From Aquincolibacterium sp041674705 (lineage in GTDB: Bacteria > Omnitrophota > Omnitrophia > Omnitrophales > Aquincolibacteriaceae), in contig JBAYVF010000009.1 in NCBI GenBank assembly GCA_041674705.1, forward strand, positions 1 through 62,495: DNA of 62,495 bases. Reading direction: 5' to 3'. The notes beneath the pieces are model-generated. The model was not told the origin of the DNA. It searched no databases and saw nothing but the letters and a program-made list of their open reading frames with translations. The position numbers and the translations under genes are program-made. Shown piece after piece: positions 36,933 through 44,869 of the stretch (its first letter is position 1; every line of letters starts with the position of its first letter).

Positions 36933-36943
36933 AAGGAGTTCTT

Positions 36944-37492
36944 ATGCAACATACAGTCTCAGTTTTGGTGGAAAATCACTTTGGCGTTTTAGCGCGTGTG
37001 GCGGGACTTTTTTCGGCGCGCGGATTCAACATTGACAGTCTTGCGGTCGGGGAGACCCAGGATCCGGAAGTGTCGCGCATGACCGTGATCGCGAACGGGG
37101 ATGACCGCGTGGTCGAACAGATCATGAAGCAGTTGAATAAGCTTGTGGATGTGATCCGCGTGGAAGATCTCACGGCGAAGGATATGATCGCGCGGGAACT
37201 TGTGCTGATCAAGATCGGGGCCAATGCGACGAATCGCAATGACATTATGCATGTCGTCAACACGTTCCGCGCGAAGATCGTGGATGTAAGCCCGGAAACC
37301 CTGACGATCGAGGTGACGGGGAGCGAAGGCAAGATCGACGCGATGCTCGAACTTTTGAGGCCTTTCGATCTCAAGGAAGTTGTTCGGACGGGGCAGATCG
37401 CCATGGCGCGCCGGGGCGAACTCAAGGCGCCGTCAAAATGCGGCGGGAAGACCGGCGTTTGTAAGGCAACAAAAAAAACAAAAAAGAAATAA
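36944..37492 (+). CDS. ilvN: Acetolactate synthase small (regulatory) subunit
   Basis: IlvN binds valine and activates and feedback-inhibits the large subunit. The 182-residue product opens with an ACT domain, HTVSVLVENHFGVLARVAGLF, and GFNIDSLAVGETQDP. Then comes the second ACT-like half, RELVLIKIGANATNRNDIM. AAAAGGAG lies eight bases upstream of the ATG. The C-terminus is a short Lys-rich tail with two cysteines. Confidence 0.95.
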   Translation: MQHTVSVLVENHFGVLARVAGLFSARGFNIDSLAVGETQDPEVSRMTVIANGDDRVVEQIMKQLNKLVDVIRVEDLTAKDMIARELVLIKIGANATNRNDIMHVVNTFRAKIVDVSPETLTIEVTGSEGKIDAMLELLRPFDLKEVVRTGQIAMARRGELKAPSKCGGKTGVCKATKKTKKK

Positions 37493-37528
37493 TCTCAACC
37501 ACAGCGCAATCAGCGAAAGGGAATAAAA

Positions 37529-38530
37529 ATGGCCGTTAAAATTTATTATGATAAAGATGCGGATCTGAACCTTCTTAAAGGCAAAAAAGTTGCCATCATC
37601 GGATACGGGATCCAAGGCCGCGGCCAAGGGTTGAATCTCCGCGATTCGGGAGTGAATGTGATCGTCTCCGAGATCCCCGGAACGCCGAACTATGAACAGG
37701 CCGTGAAAGACGGTTTCAAACCTATTCCTGCAAGCGAAGCAGCCCAGCAGGCTGATATCATCCAGATCCTGACGCAGGATCACCTTCAGGCCGAGATCTA
37801 TGAAAAGCATATCGCGCCCTACATGAAGGCCGGGAAGGCGCTTTGCTTCTCCCACGGGTTCAATATCCATTTTGGATATATCAAGCCCGCGCCTGAGATC
37901 GATGTGTTCATGGTGGCCCCCAAAGGGCCGGGTTCTCTCGTGCGTTCCCAATTTGTGGAAGGCGGCGGCGTGCCGTGCCTCGTCGCGGTAAAGCAGAACC
38001 CCAGCGGTAAAGCGCTCCAGATCGGCCTCGCGTATGCGAAGGCGATCGGTGGCGCTCGTGCCGGTGTGATCGAAACCACTTTCAAGGAAGAAACCGAGAC
38101 CGATCTTTTCGGCGAACAGGCGGTTCTTTGCGGCGGCTTGAGCGATCTGATCACGGCGGGTTTTGACACCTTGGTGGAAGCCGGGTATCAGCCGGAAATG
38201 GCGTATTTTGAATGCCTCCATGAAGTGAAGCTCATTGTGGATGCGATGTTCGTGCACGGGATCGCAGGCATGTACCGTCGCGTTTCTGATACCGCGGAGT
38301 ACGGAGGTTACAGCCGTGGACCGCGCGTGATCACGAAGAACACCCGCAAGGAAATGAAAAAAATGCTGAAGGAAATCGTGGACGGAAAATTCGCGAAGGA
38401 ATGGATGGAAGAGAACAAGAAGGGCCGTCCCAATTTCAAAAAGATGCGCGAAAATTGCGACAAGCACTTGATCGAAAAAGTCGGCGCGCAGCTTCGCGGG
38501 ATGATGGAATTCATCACGAAAGCGAAATAA
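37529..38530 (+). CDS. ilvC: Ketol-acid reductoisomerase, class I
   Basis: IlvC isomerises and reduces acetolactate to dihydroxyisovalerate. The 333 residues are the short class I form. The Rossmann motif is GYGIQG (25-30). The metal site segments are FKEETETDLFGEQAVLCGG and the FECLHEVKLIVDAMF helix. The loop after the second strand reads VSEIPGTPNYEQA (46-58). The Arg and Ser residues that hold the NADPH phosphate in most class I enzymes are replaced, with Glu48 at the strand end, so NADH use is possible. Downstream leuA starts 24 bases later. Confidence 0.96.
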   Translation: MAVKIYYDKDADLNLLKGKKVAIIGYGIQGRGQGLNLRDSGVNVIVSEIPGTPNYEQAVKDGFKPIPASEAAQQADIIQILTQDHLQAEIYEKHIAPYMKAGKALCFSHGFNIHFGYIKPAPEIDVFMVAPKGPGSLVRSQFVEGGGVPCLVAVKQNPSGKALQIGLAYAKAIGGARAGVIETTFKEETETDLFGEQAVLCGGLSDLITAGFDTLVEAGYQPEMAYFECLHEVKLIVDAMFVHGIAGMYRRVSDTAEYGGYSRGPRVITKNTRKEMKKMLKEIVDGKFAKEWMEENKKGRPNFKKMRENCDKHLIEKVGAQLRGMMEFITKAK

Positions 38531-38553
38531 GGAAGGAAGTTCCCAAGACTCTC

Positions 38554-40101
38554 ATGGCAGAAAAACGGAAGATCCACATATTCGACACGACGCTTCGGGA
38601 CGGCGAGCAATCGCCCGGGGCATCGCTCACGCCGGACGAGAAACTGAAGATCGCGCGGCAGCTTGAGCGGTTGAATGTGGATGTCATCGAAGCCGGATTC
38701 CCGGCGTCCTCGCTCGGGGAGATGAAGGCCGTTTCGATGATTGCGGAAAGCGTGCGCAAGCCCGTGATCTGCGGTCTTTCGCGCATGATGCCGCGGGATA
38801 TCGACGCCTGCCGGAAGGCCCTTGAAAGCGCTGCGAAAAAGCGCCTGCATCTTTTTCTTGCGACTTCTCAGATCCATCGCGAGTTCAAGCTCAAGAAGAA
38901 CAAAAAAGAGATCCTTGCGATGATCGCGCAGCAGATCACATTCGCCGCCAAAGATTTCAAGCAGATTGAATTCTCGCCGGAAGACGCGTCGCGTACCGAG
39001 CGAGATTTTTTGGCGGAGACTGTCCGGGCTGCGATCCATGCCGGCGCGACCTCAATCAATATTCCAGATACCGTCGGCTACACCGTTCCTCAGGAGTTCA
39101 CGGATCTGATCCGTTTTCTGATCAAGAAAAATCCCGGGTTGGGGAAAAAGGTCGTGCTTTCCGTTCATTGCCACAACGATCTCGGTCTCGCAACGGCAAA
39201 TTCCCTGGCGGCCGTTCTGGCGGGCGCAAATCAGGTGGAGTGTACCGTGAATGGGATCGGTGAGAGGGCTGGGAATGCTTCGCTCGAGGAGATCGCTATG
39301 ACGATCGATACTCGCGCGGATTTCATGGATTGTTACACCGATATCAAACTCTCAGAGATCACCAAGGCCTCACGTTTGGTCTCTCATTTGACGGGCATGG
39401 TTGTTCAGCCCAACAAGGCGATCGTCGGGCGCAACGCCTTCTGGCACGCCTCAGGCATCCATCAGGACGGGGTGCTCAAGAAGCGCCAAACTTACGAGAT
39501 CATGGACCCCAAAAAGATCGGACTTTCCGGGAACCAGCTGATGCTCGGAAAACTCTCCGGCAAGCACGCCTTCGAAGTCCGTGTGAAAAAGCTCGGGTTC
39601 CGATTGGCGCCTGCGGAGCTTAATCAGGCCTTTGTTCAATTTAAGGCCCTCGCGGACAAGAAAAAGTATATTTTTGACGAAGATCTCGAAGCGATCCTGC
39701 AAAATGAGATCGCGAAGATCCCCGAGACCTGGAAGCTCGTGTCCATGAAGGTAGTGTCGGAGACAGGCGCGAAGCCTTACGCCCAGATCAAACTCTCCTA
39801 TGAGGGCAAGGTCAAACAAACCGTCTCGACCGGGGATGGTCCCGTGGATGCCTGCTACAAAGCTGTCGAGAAGATCGTGCATTCCAAGGCGACGCTGATC
39901 CATTATGGTTTGCAATCGGTCACAAGCGGTAAGGACGCTTTGGGCGAAGTGCTGGTCAAGCTCGAGATCGGTGGCAAGGAAGTGACCGGTCGCGGGACGA
40001 GCACCGACATCATTGAAGCGAGTGTTCGCGCCTATCTTTTTGCTCTCAATAAAGTTTCAGCGAACCCTTCACGGGCTACGAGTCAGCCTTCCCCGGTGTG
40101 A
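38554..40101 (+). CDS. leuA: 2-isopropylmalate synthase
   Basis: LeuA condenses acetyl-CoA with 2-oxoisovalerate, the first committed step to leucine. From the ATG at 38554 it is 515 residues; GGAAGG lies about 18 bases upstream. The catalytic domain opens HIFDTTLRDGEQSPGASL. It has VHCHNDLGLATANSLAAVLAG and NGIGERAGNASLEEI with the metal-binding HxH. HASGIHQDGVLK marks the linker. The regulatory domain ends with GRGTSTDIIEASVRAYL. The stop overlaps the GTG that opens the aroE frame (GTGA). Confidence 0.95.
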   Translation: MAEKRKIHIFDTTLRDGEQSPGASLTPDEKLKIARQLERLNVDVIEAGFPASSLGEMKAVSMIAESVRKPVICGLSRMMPRDIDACRKALESAAKKRLHLFLATSQIHREFKLKKNKKEILAMIAQQITFAAKDFKQIEFSPEDASRTERDFLAETVRAAIHAGATSINIPDTVGYTVPQEFTDLIRFLIKKNPGLGKKVVLSVHCHNDLGLATANSLAAVLAGANQVECTVNGIGERAGNASLEEIAMTIDTRADFMDCYTDIKLSEITKASRLVSHLTGMVVQPNKAIVGRNAFWHASGIHQDGVLKKRQTYEIMDPKKIGLSGNQLMLGKLSGKHAFEVRVKKLGFRLAPAELNQAFVQFKALADKKKYIFDEDLEAILQNEIAKIPETWKLVSMKVVSETGAKPYAQIKLSYEGKVKQTVSTGDGPVDACYKAVEKIVHSKATLIHYGLQSVTSGKDALGEVLVKLEIGGKEVTGRGTSTDIIEASVRAYLFALNKVSANPSRATSQPSPV

Positions 40102-41150
40102 AAAAGAACAAGCCCAATTCCCAATCAAAGAATTTGAAGGTTAATTGGGCTAGCCCTGGCAACCTTCAGTCAGAAAAAAATAGTCCCAATACTATTCAAT
40201 TTCCACACAGTGGAAATTGGGGCAATCCTGACTGCCATAAGGGAAGAAAAAATAAAAATCAGGATAGATGCCAGGGTAAGGCCTTCAAGCTTTACGGTAT
40301 CTTCGGTCACCCCCTATCGCATACTCTTTCTCCGGCCATGCACGGAGCCGCGTTCCAGAAGCTCGGGATCGATGCCAATTATATCGTTCTGGATCTGATC
40401 CCCGCCGTCTTCAAAAAACTCATGCAACAGGCCGAAAAAATTTCTCTTTCAGGGTTTAATGTCACTGTGCCCTACAAAGAAAGGGTGATGAACTATCTTG
40501 ATCGCGTTTACCCTGAAGCGCGCGCCATCGGCGCGGTGAATACGGTTTTCAAAGAAGGCCGGCGGTGGGTCGGCACGAATACCGACATGGAAGGTTTTCT
40601 GATGGCCCTTGTGAAAGACGGCGGGTTCCGTCCGTCCGGCAAAAAAGCCGTGATCCTCGGGGCGGGAGGCGCGGCGCGCGCGGTAGTTTATGGCCTTTCG
40701 CGTGAGGGCGTCCGGGAGATCCTCATCGCGGATTGTTTTCCAAAAAAAGCGCGGAAGATCGCGGGGGACATGCGAAAGCTTTTCAAGCGGGTGAGTTACC
40801 GGGCTGTTTCTGCCGGAACTCCGGAGGTCAAGGACGCCCTTCAAAAGGCCGATGTTATCATCAACGCGACGCCGCTTGGGCTGAAGCCTCAGGACCCGAG
40901 AGTGGTTCCGGAAAGCTGGATTCCCAACGGCGGCAAGAAATTTTTTATGGACCTGATCTATAATCCGGCTGTAACGCCCTTTTTGAAGGCCGCGAAAAAA
41001 AAGGGGCACCGGACCTTAAACGGGCTCGGAATGCTGCTTTATCAGGGCGTCCGGGCTCTGGAATATTGGACAGGACGGAAGGCGCCGGTAGGCGTGATGC
41101 GTCAAGCGCTTCTTCAGGCCCAATTCTCAATCAGACAATTCAAAGGGTAA
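40098..41150 (+). CDS. aroE: Shikimate dehydrogenase with repeat-derived N-terminal extension
   Basis: AroE reduces 3-dehydroshikimate with NADPH. The conserved protein begins at about residue 64 (KLYGIFGHPLSHTLSPAMHG). It has NVTVPYKERVM with the catalytic Lys, the Asp in GTNTDMEGFL, and the dinucleotide motif LGAGGAARAV. No ATG, GTG or TTG lies in frame close to the conserved start. The nearest are TTG at 40134 and GTG at 40098, which overlaps the leuA stop. Translation from either would read through two hairpin elements, giving an extension of 50-63 residues of no AroE character. The true start is unclear. The last nine residues and stop lie inside the next element. Confidence 0.88.
   Translation: MKKNKPNSQSKNLKVNWASPGNLQSEKNSPNTIQFPHSGNWGNPDCHKGRKNKNQDRCQGKAFKLYGIFGHPLSHTLSPAMHGAAFQKLGIDANYIVLDLIPAVFKKLMQQAEKISLSGFNVTVPYKERVMNYLDRVYPEARAIGAVNTVFKEGRRWVGTNTDMEGFLMALVKDGGFRPSGKKAVILGAGGAARAVVYGLSREGVREILIADCFPKKARKIAGDMRKLFKRVSYRAVSAGTPEVKDALQKADVIINATPLGLKPQDPRVVPESWIPNGGKKFFMDLIYNPAVTPFLKAAKKKGHRTLNGLGMLLYQGVRALEYWTGRKAPVGVMRQALLQAQFSIRQFKG
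40111..40276 (+). mobile_element. Paired-hairpin element (outer copy) at the aroE start, split by a second copy
   Basis: Stem 1 is AGCCCAATT (40111-40119) with AATTGGGCT (40143-40151), nine perfect pairs. Stem 2 is CCCTGGCA (40154-40161) with TGCCAGGG (40269-40276), eight perfect pairs. AACCTTCAGTCAG follows the left arm, as in the copy at 41119-41219. The second copy (40181-40268) sits in the loop of stem 2, as expected if one element inserted into another. Confidence 0.75.
40181..40268 (+). mobile_element. Paired-hairpin element (inner, nested copy)
   Basis: It begins TAGTCCCAAT like the map and infA copies. Stem 1 is CCCAAT (40185-40190) with ATTGGGG (40216-40222) around an inner CAATTTCCAC/GTGGAAATTG stem. 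Stem 2 is ATCCTGA (40225-40231) with TCAGGAT (40259-40265), followed by AGATG. It lies wholly inside the stem 2 loop of the outer copy. Confidence 0.75.
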
Positions 41151-41219
41151 TTGCCTGCCTGCCGGTAGGCAGGGACCAGTCCTGGCAACCTTCAGTCAGG
41201 AAAAAACAGATACCAGGAC
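41119..41219 (+). mobile_element. Paired-hairpin element before the prepilin peptidase gene, interrupted by a palindrome
   Basis: Stem 1 is CAATT (41121-41125) with AATTG (41149-41153). The expected GGG is displaced by CCTGCCTGCC...GGCAGG (41154-41173), the same palindrome as before eno. The linker ACCAG follows. Stem 2 is GTCCTGG (41179-41185) with CCAGGAC (41213-41219). The aroE stop lies in stem 1. Confidence 0.7.
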
Positions 41220-41246
41220 AGGCATTGAAAGAACAGGGGAAATAAC

Positions 41247-42038
41247 ATGGATGCCACAACAACCGCGTGGTTCGTTTTTATTGTTGGAGCGATCGTAGGG
41301 AGTTTTTTGAATGTTTGCATCCACCGGATGCCGCGCGATCTTTCGATCGTGTTTCCCCGGTCCTTCTGCCCGCAGTGTAAGGGGCAGATCCCGTGGTATC
41401 ACAATATCCCGCTCGTGAGCTATCTTTTACTCCGGGGGAAATGTTTTCGTTGCCGGCGGCCGATCGCCTTCCGCTATTTTTTCGTGGAACTGACCACGGC
41501 TTTGATCGCGCTGGTTTTGTGGCAACGTTACGGCTTGTCAGCCGAATTTGTGGCAGGTGCGATCTTTTTTGCGATGATCATTGTCGCCACCATGACGGAC
41601 TTTGAGACCGGACTGATCCCGGATGAGATCACGATCACGGGAATGATCGCGGGGCTCGCGCTCAGCGTGACCGGTCACGGGCATTTTCCAGAAGCGCTTT
41701 GGTATCAAAAATTTCTCGCTTCTGCAGTCGGGCTTTTGGCGGGAGGCGGGGTCTTGCTTCTTACCGGATGGCTTGGGAAACTGGTTTTTCGTAAAGACAG
41801 TATGGGAGGCGGGGACGTGAAGCTATTGGCCATGATCGGCGCCTTTATAGGTGTCACAAAGGTCGGTCTTGTTTTTTTTCTTGCGCCTTTTCCGGCTTTG
41901 CCGTTTGCGCTTTGGCAGCGTTTTGTAAAAAAAGAAGAAACCATTCCTTTTGGCCCGTTTCTGGCCTTCGCGGGAGCGTTCATGTTCATAGAAGGGGATG
42001 TCGTGCTGAAATTTTTAGCAAGAACCTACGGAGTCTAA
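41247..42038 (+). CDS. Prepilin peptidase / N-methyltransferase (type IV pilus or type II secretion)
   Basis: The enzyme cleaves and N-methylates type IV prepilins or pseudopilins in the inner membrane. The 263-residue product has about seven membrane segments. The N-terminal methyltransferase part has two CXXC pairs (FCPQCKG and KCFRCRRPI). The two peptidase aspartates lie in TDFETGLIPDE and GGGDVKLL. Its place inside the aro gene set is unusual; no pilin gene is in view. CAGGGGAA stands before the ATG. Confidence 0.93.
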   Translation: MDATTTAWFVFIVGAIVGSFLNVCIHRMPRDLSIVFPRSFCPQCKGQIPWYHNIPLVSYLLLRGKCFRCRRPIAFRYFFVELTTALIALVLWQRYGLSAEFVAGAIFFAMIIVATMTDFETGLIPDEITITGMIAGLALSVTGHGHFPEALWYQKFLASAVGLLAGGGVLLLTGWLGKLVFRKDSMGGGDVKLLAMIGAFIGVTKVGLVFFLAPFPALPFALWQRFVKKEETIPFGPFLAFAGAFMFIEGDVVLKFLARTYGV

Positions 42039-42042
42039 GCCT

Positions 42043-43161
42043 ATGCTCAACTATATCACTGCGGGAGAATCACACGGCCGTTACCTGGCCGCCATTTTGG
42101 AAGGTTTTCCAAGCGGTCTTGCGCTCGATCTGGATTTTATCAACGGAGAGATGCGTCGCCGTCAGGGGGGCTATGGTCGCGGAGGCCGTCAAAAGATCGA
42201 AACGGATTGTGTGGAGATCCTGGGCGGCGTGATCAAGAAGGTCACGACCGGTGCGCCGCTGGGGTTCCTTCTTACGAATAAGGATTTCAAGATCGAGGAA
42301 ATGCCGGAGCTTTTCCGTCCCCGGCCCGGCCATGCCGACCTCGCGGGATCTCTGAAATACGATCAAGGGATCCGCGCGGTTCTGGAGCGTTCAAGCGCTC
42401 GCGAGACAGCGATGCGCGTTGCGGTAGGTGCGGCCTGTAAGCTTTTTCTTAAAGCTTTCGGGATCGAAATTGCCGCTCACGTGGTCCAGATCGGGAATGC
42501 CGTCCTTCCGAAGCAGGATATTACAGTGGAGGAGATCCGGAAGTGTTCCAAGGATTCGCCCGTTCGGTGCATCTGTAAAAAGACCGAAAAGGCCATGATG
42601 CAGGCGATCGCCAAGGCCGCGAAGCACGGAGACTCGCTCGGCGGGAAATATGAGGTTCGCGCGACAGGTCTTCCGATCGGATTAGGTTCGTATGTCCATT
42701 TTGAGAGAAAGCTCGATGCGCGGCTGGCCATGATTCTGATGAGCCAGCAATCCGCGAAGGCCGTCGAGATCGGGGAGGGTGTCCGGCTCGCCGGCGTCCC
42801 GGGCTCCGAAGCGCATGACGAGATCTTCTATGGGAAAGCCCGCGGTTATTTCCATAAAACAAATCATGCCGGGGGCCTTGAAGGCGGGATGACCAATGGG
42901 GCGGACCTCGTGGTCCGTCTTACGATGAAGCCGATCTCGACACTCGCCCGGCCTCTTGCGTCTGTGAACATGAAGACGAAAAAAACGGAGAAAGCGGATT
43001 TTGAGCGCAGTGATGCCTGTGCGGTGCCGGCCGGAAGCGTGATCGGGGAAGCCCTGGTGGCGTACGCGCTTGCGGATGCCTTTCTCGAAAAATTCGGCGG
43101 CGATTCTGTCCACGAGATCCGTCGCAATTATGAAGGTTATTTAAAACATACCCGTGGCTGA
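42043..43161 (+). CDS. aroC: Chorismate synthase
   Basis: AroC forms chorismate from EPSP with reduced FMN. The 372 residues open ITAGESHGRYLAAILEGFPSG with the conserved His. They include RRRQGGYGRGGRQKIETD, RSSARETAMRVAVGA and NHAGGLEGGMTNG, all diagnostic. It follows the peptidase gene after four bases and overlaps aroK by eight bases. Confidence 0.97.
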   Translation: MLNYITAGESHGRYLAAILEGFPSGLALDLDFINGEMRRRQGGYGRGGRQKIETDCVEILGGVIKKVTTGAPLGFLLTNKDFKIEEMPELFRPRPGHADLAGSLKYDQGIRAVLERSSARETAMRVAVGAACKLFLKAFGIEIAAHVVQIGNAVLPKQDITVEEIRKCSKDSPVRCICKKTEKAMMQAIAKAAKHGDSLGGKYEVRATGLPIGLGSYVHFERKLDARLAMILMSQQSAKAVEIGEGVRLAGVPGSEAHDEIFYGKARGYFHKTNHAGGLEGGMTNGADLVVRLTMKPISTLARPLASVNMKTKKTEKADFERSDACAVPAGSVIGEALVAYALADAFLEKFGGDSVHEIRRNYEGYLKHTRG

Positions 43162-43669
43162 TAATATTTATCTGATCGGCATGATGGGCTCGGGCAAGAC
43201 CGTGACCGGGAAAGCTCTGGCGGATCAGCTTGGCTATGGGTTCGTGGATCTGGATGCCGAAATCCAGGCCAAAGAGAAGCGTTCAATCCCGGAGATCTTC
43301 GCGGGATCCGGCGAATCCTATTTCCGGGATGCGGAGTCATGGATCCTGGAGCATTTTTCGAAACAAAGTGGTCAGGTGATCGCGACCGGCGGCGGGATCG
43401 TGTTGAACGAAGAGAACGTCCGGCGTATGAAAAAGACCGGAAAGGTCGTGCTGCTTAAAGCGTCGGCGGAATCTCTGTGGCAAAGAGTTCGCTATGCCAA
43501 GGACCGGCCGCTTCTTAATAAACCGGACCCTCTTGGCGCGCTTCAGCAGATTTTAAGCGATCGTGAAACTCTTTATGAGAATGCTTGCCATTTTTCCATA
43601 CTGACGGATGGTAAGATCGCCGAAGATGTCGCAAACGAGATCCAGGAAATGTTGAGGTCAAGGGCATGA
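43154..43669 (+). CDS. aroK: Shikimate kinase
   Basis: AroK phosphorylates shikimate at the 3-position. The 171-residue product has the Walker A GMMGSGKTVTGKALA and the shikimate-binding FVDLDAEI. It also has ESYFRDAES, the ATGGGIVL motif and the lid arginine region KDRPLLNKPDP. The start is GTG within the end of aroC. The stop overlaps aroB by four bases. Confidence 0.94.
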   Translation: MADNIYLIGMMGSGKTVTGKALADQLGYGFVDLDAEIQAKEKRSIPEIFAGSGESYFRDAESWILEHFSKQSGQVIATGGGIVLNEENVRRMKKTGKVVLLKASAESLWQRVRYAKDRPLLNKPDPLGALQQILSDRETLYENACHFSILTDGKIAEDVANEIQEMLRSRA

Positions 43670-44763
43670 AAACGATCCAAGTAAAAAGCTTGAAGGGAAA
43701 TTACAAGATCTGTGTCGGCCAGGGCCTGCTCTCCAGGACCGGAGCGCTGGTATCCGGTATTTTTACGCCCAGAGCCAAACTGATGATCGTTTCCCAAAAG
43801 AGTCTCAAGCCTTATCTGAAGACGATCCTTTCGTCGCTTTCTAAAAAAGGGTTTGAGGCCCATGTCCATATGCTTCCGGATGGTGAGATCGCGAAGTCGG
43901 GAGCGGAACTCTTCCGGCTTTCCTACGATCTTTTGGCCAACGGATTTGAACGCAGGGACGGGATCGTGGCGGTGGGCGGAGGTGTTGTGAGCGATCTTGC
44001 GGGATTTGCCGCGGCGGTCTATTTGCGTGGGATCCGCTATGTGAATGTTGCGACGACCTTGCTTGCTCAGGTGGACAGCGCGATCGGGGGAAAGACCGCG
44101 ATCGATCTCAAAGAGGGGAAGAATCTTATGGGTTCTTTTTGGCCTCCGGCGCTTGTCATTTCGGATATCGACGTTCTTCGATCGCTTCCACAGAAGGAGC
44201 TCTGCGCTTCCCTGGGCGAAGTTGTGAAATATGGCGTGATCCGCGATCCTGCTCTTTTCAGGTTGCTCGAGAAAGACGGAAAAAAAATCCTCCGGAAGGA
44301 TCTTAAAGTGATCGAGAAGATCGTGCTTGCCTGCGCGAGGATCAAGGCCGGGGTTGTGAGCCGCGATGAGTTCGAGACAAAAGGAGAACGCGCGATCCTT
44401 AATTACGGGCATACGTTCGCGCACGGGATCGAGGGGGCGTTGGGTTACAAGGGCTTGGTGCACGGGGAAGCGGTGGCGATCGGAATGATGATGGCAGCGC
44501 AGCTCGCGGCAGATCTCGGGCTTTGTTCCGAGGAGCTTCCCTGGCGGCAAATGAAGCTTCTCATCTCCATGAAATTACCTGTGTCGATCAAAAAGTTCAA
44601 TCCGAAAATCTCTGCAATCCTCAAAGCCATGATGACGGACAAGAAGAAAAGCAAGGGAACGCTTCGTTTTGTCCTGCCGCGGCGTATCGGGAAAGTCATT
44701 CTCGAAAAAAATATTTCCCTCGAAAACGTCCATAAGATCCTCCGCCTCGCCGGCGCGAAATAA
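43666..44763 (+). CDS. aroB: 3-dehydroquinate synthase
   Basis: AroB makes 3-dehydroquinate from DAHP using NAD and a metal. The 365 residues have the NAD-binding VAVGGGVVSDLAGFAAAVYLRG and TTLLAQVDSAIGGKTAID. The metal ligands are a Glu in LGEVVKYGVI and His residues in NYGHTFAHGIE and HGEAVAIGM. The start overlaps aroK. It ends the aromatic set; aroA, aroF/G and aroQ are not in the window. Confidence 0.96.
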   Translation: MKTIQVKSLKGNYKICVGQGLLSRTGALVSGIFTPRAKLMIVSQKSLKPYLKTILSSLSKKGFEAHVHMLPDGEIAKSGAELFRLSYDLLANGFERRDGIVAVGGGVVSDLAGFAAAVYLRGIRYVNVATTLLAQVDSAIGGKTAIDLKEGKNLMGSFWPPALVISDIDVLRSLPQKELCASLGEVVKYGVIRDPALFRLLEKDGKKILRKDLKVIEKIVLACARIKAGVVSRDEFETKGERAILNYGHTFAHGIEGALGYKGLVHGEAVAIGMMMAAQLAADLGLCSEELPWRQMKLLISMKLPVSIKKFNPKISAILKAMMTDKKKSKGTLRFVLPRRIGKVILEKNISLENVHKILRLAGAK

Positions 44764-44833
44764 AAACAGCCCCATCCCAGACCCAGTGTTTCAAGAGGCG
44801 TCTTTTCAGGAAGTTTATTAAAATGAAATAAAT

Positions 44834-44850
44834 ATTGATTTAAAATCAAT
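44834..44850. promoter_or_regulatory. Palindrome upstream of the ORF6N gene, possible operator
   Basis: ATTGATTT-A-AAATCAAT is a perfect 8-base inverted repeat 20 bases before the start. TTGATT in its left arm could serve as a -35 with TAAGTT at 17-base spacing as a weak -10, so a bound regulator would block transcription. The remaining gap 44764-44833 shows nothing clear. Confidence 0.4.
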
Positions 44851-44869
44851 AATCTGATAAGTTGCTCTC

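Noticed and set aside
40154..40170. CCTGGCAACC in the hairpin elements resembles the CCGGCAACC of SAM-I riboswitches
   Set aside because: None of the other SAM-I helices, the kink-turn or the conserved core segments are present, and the flanking genes are not methionine-related.
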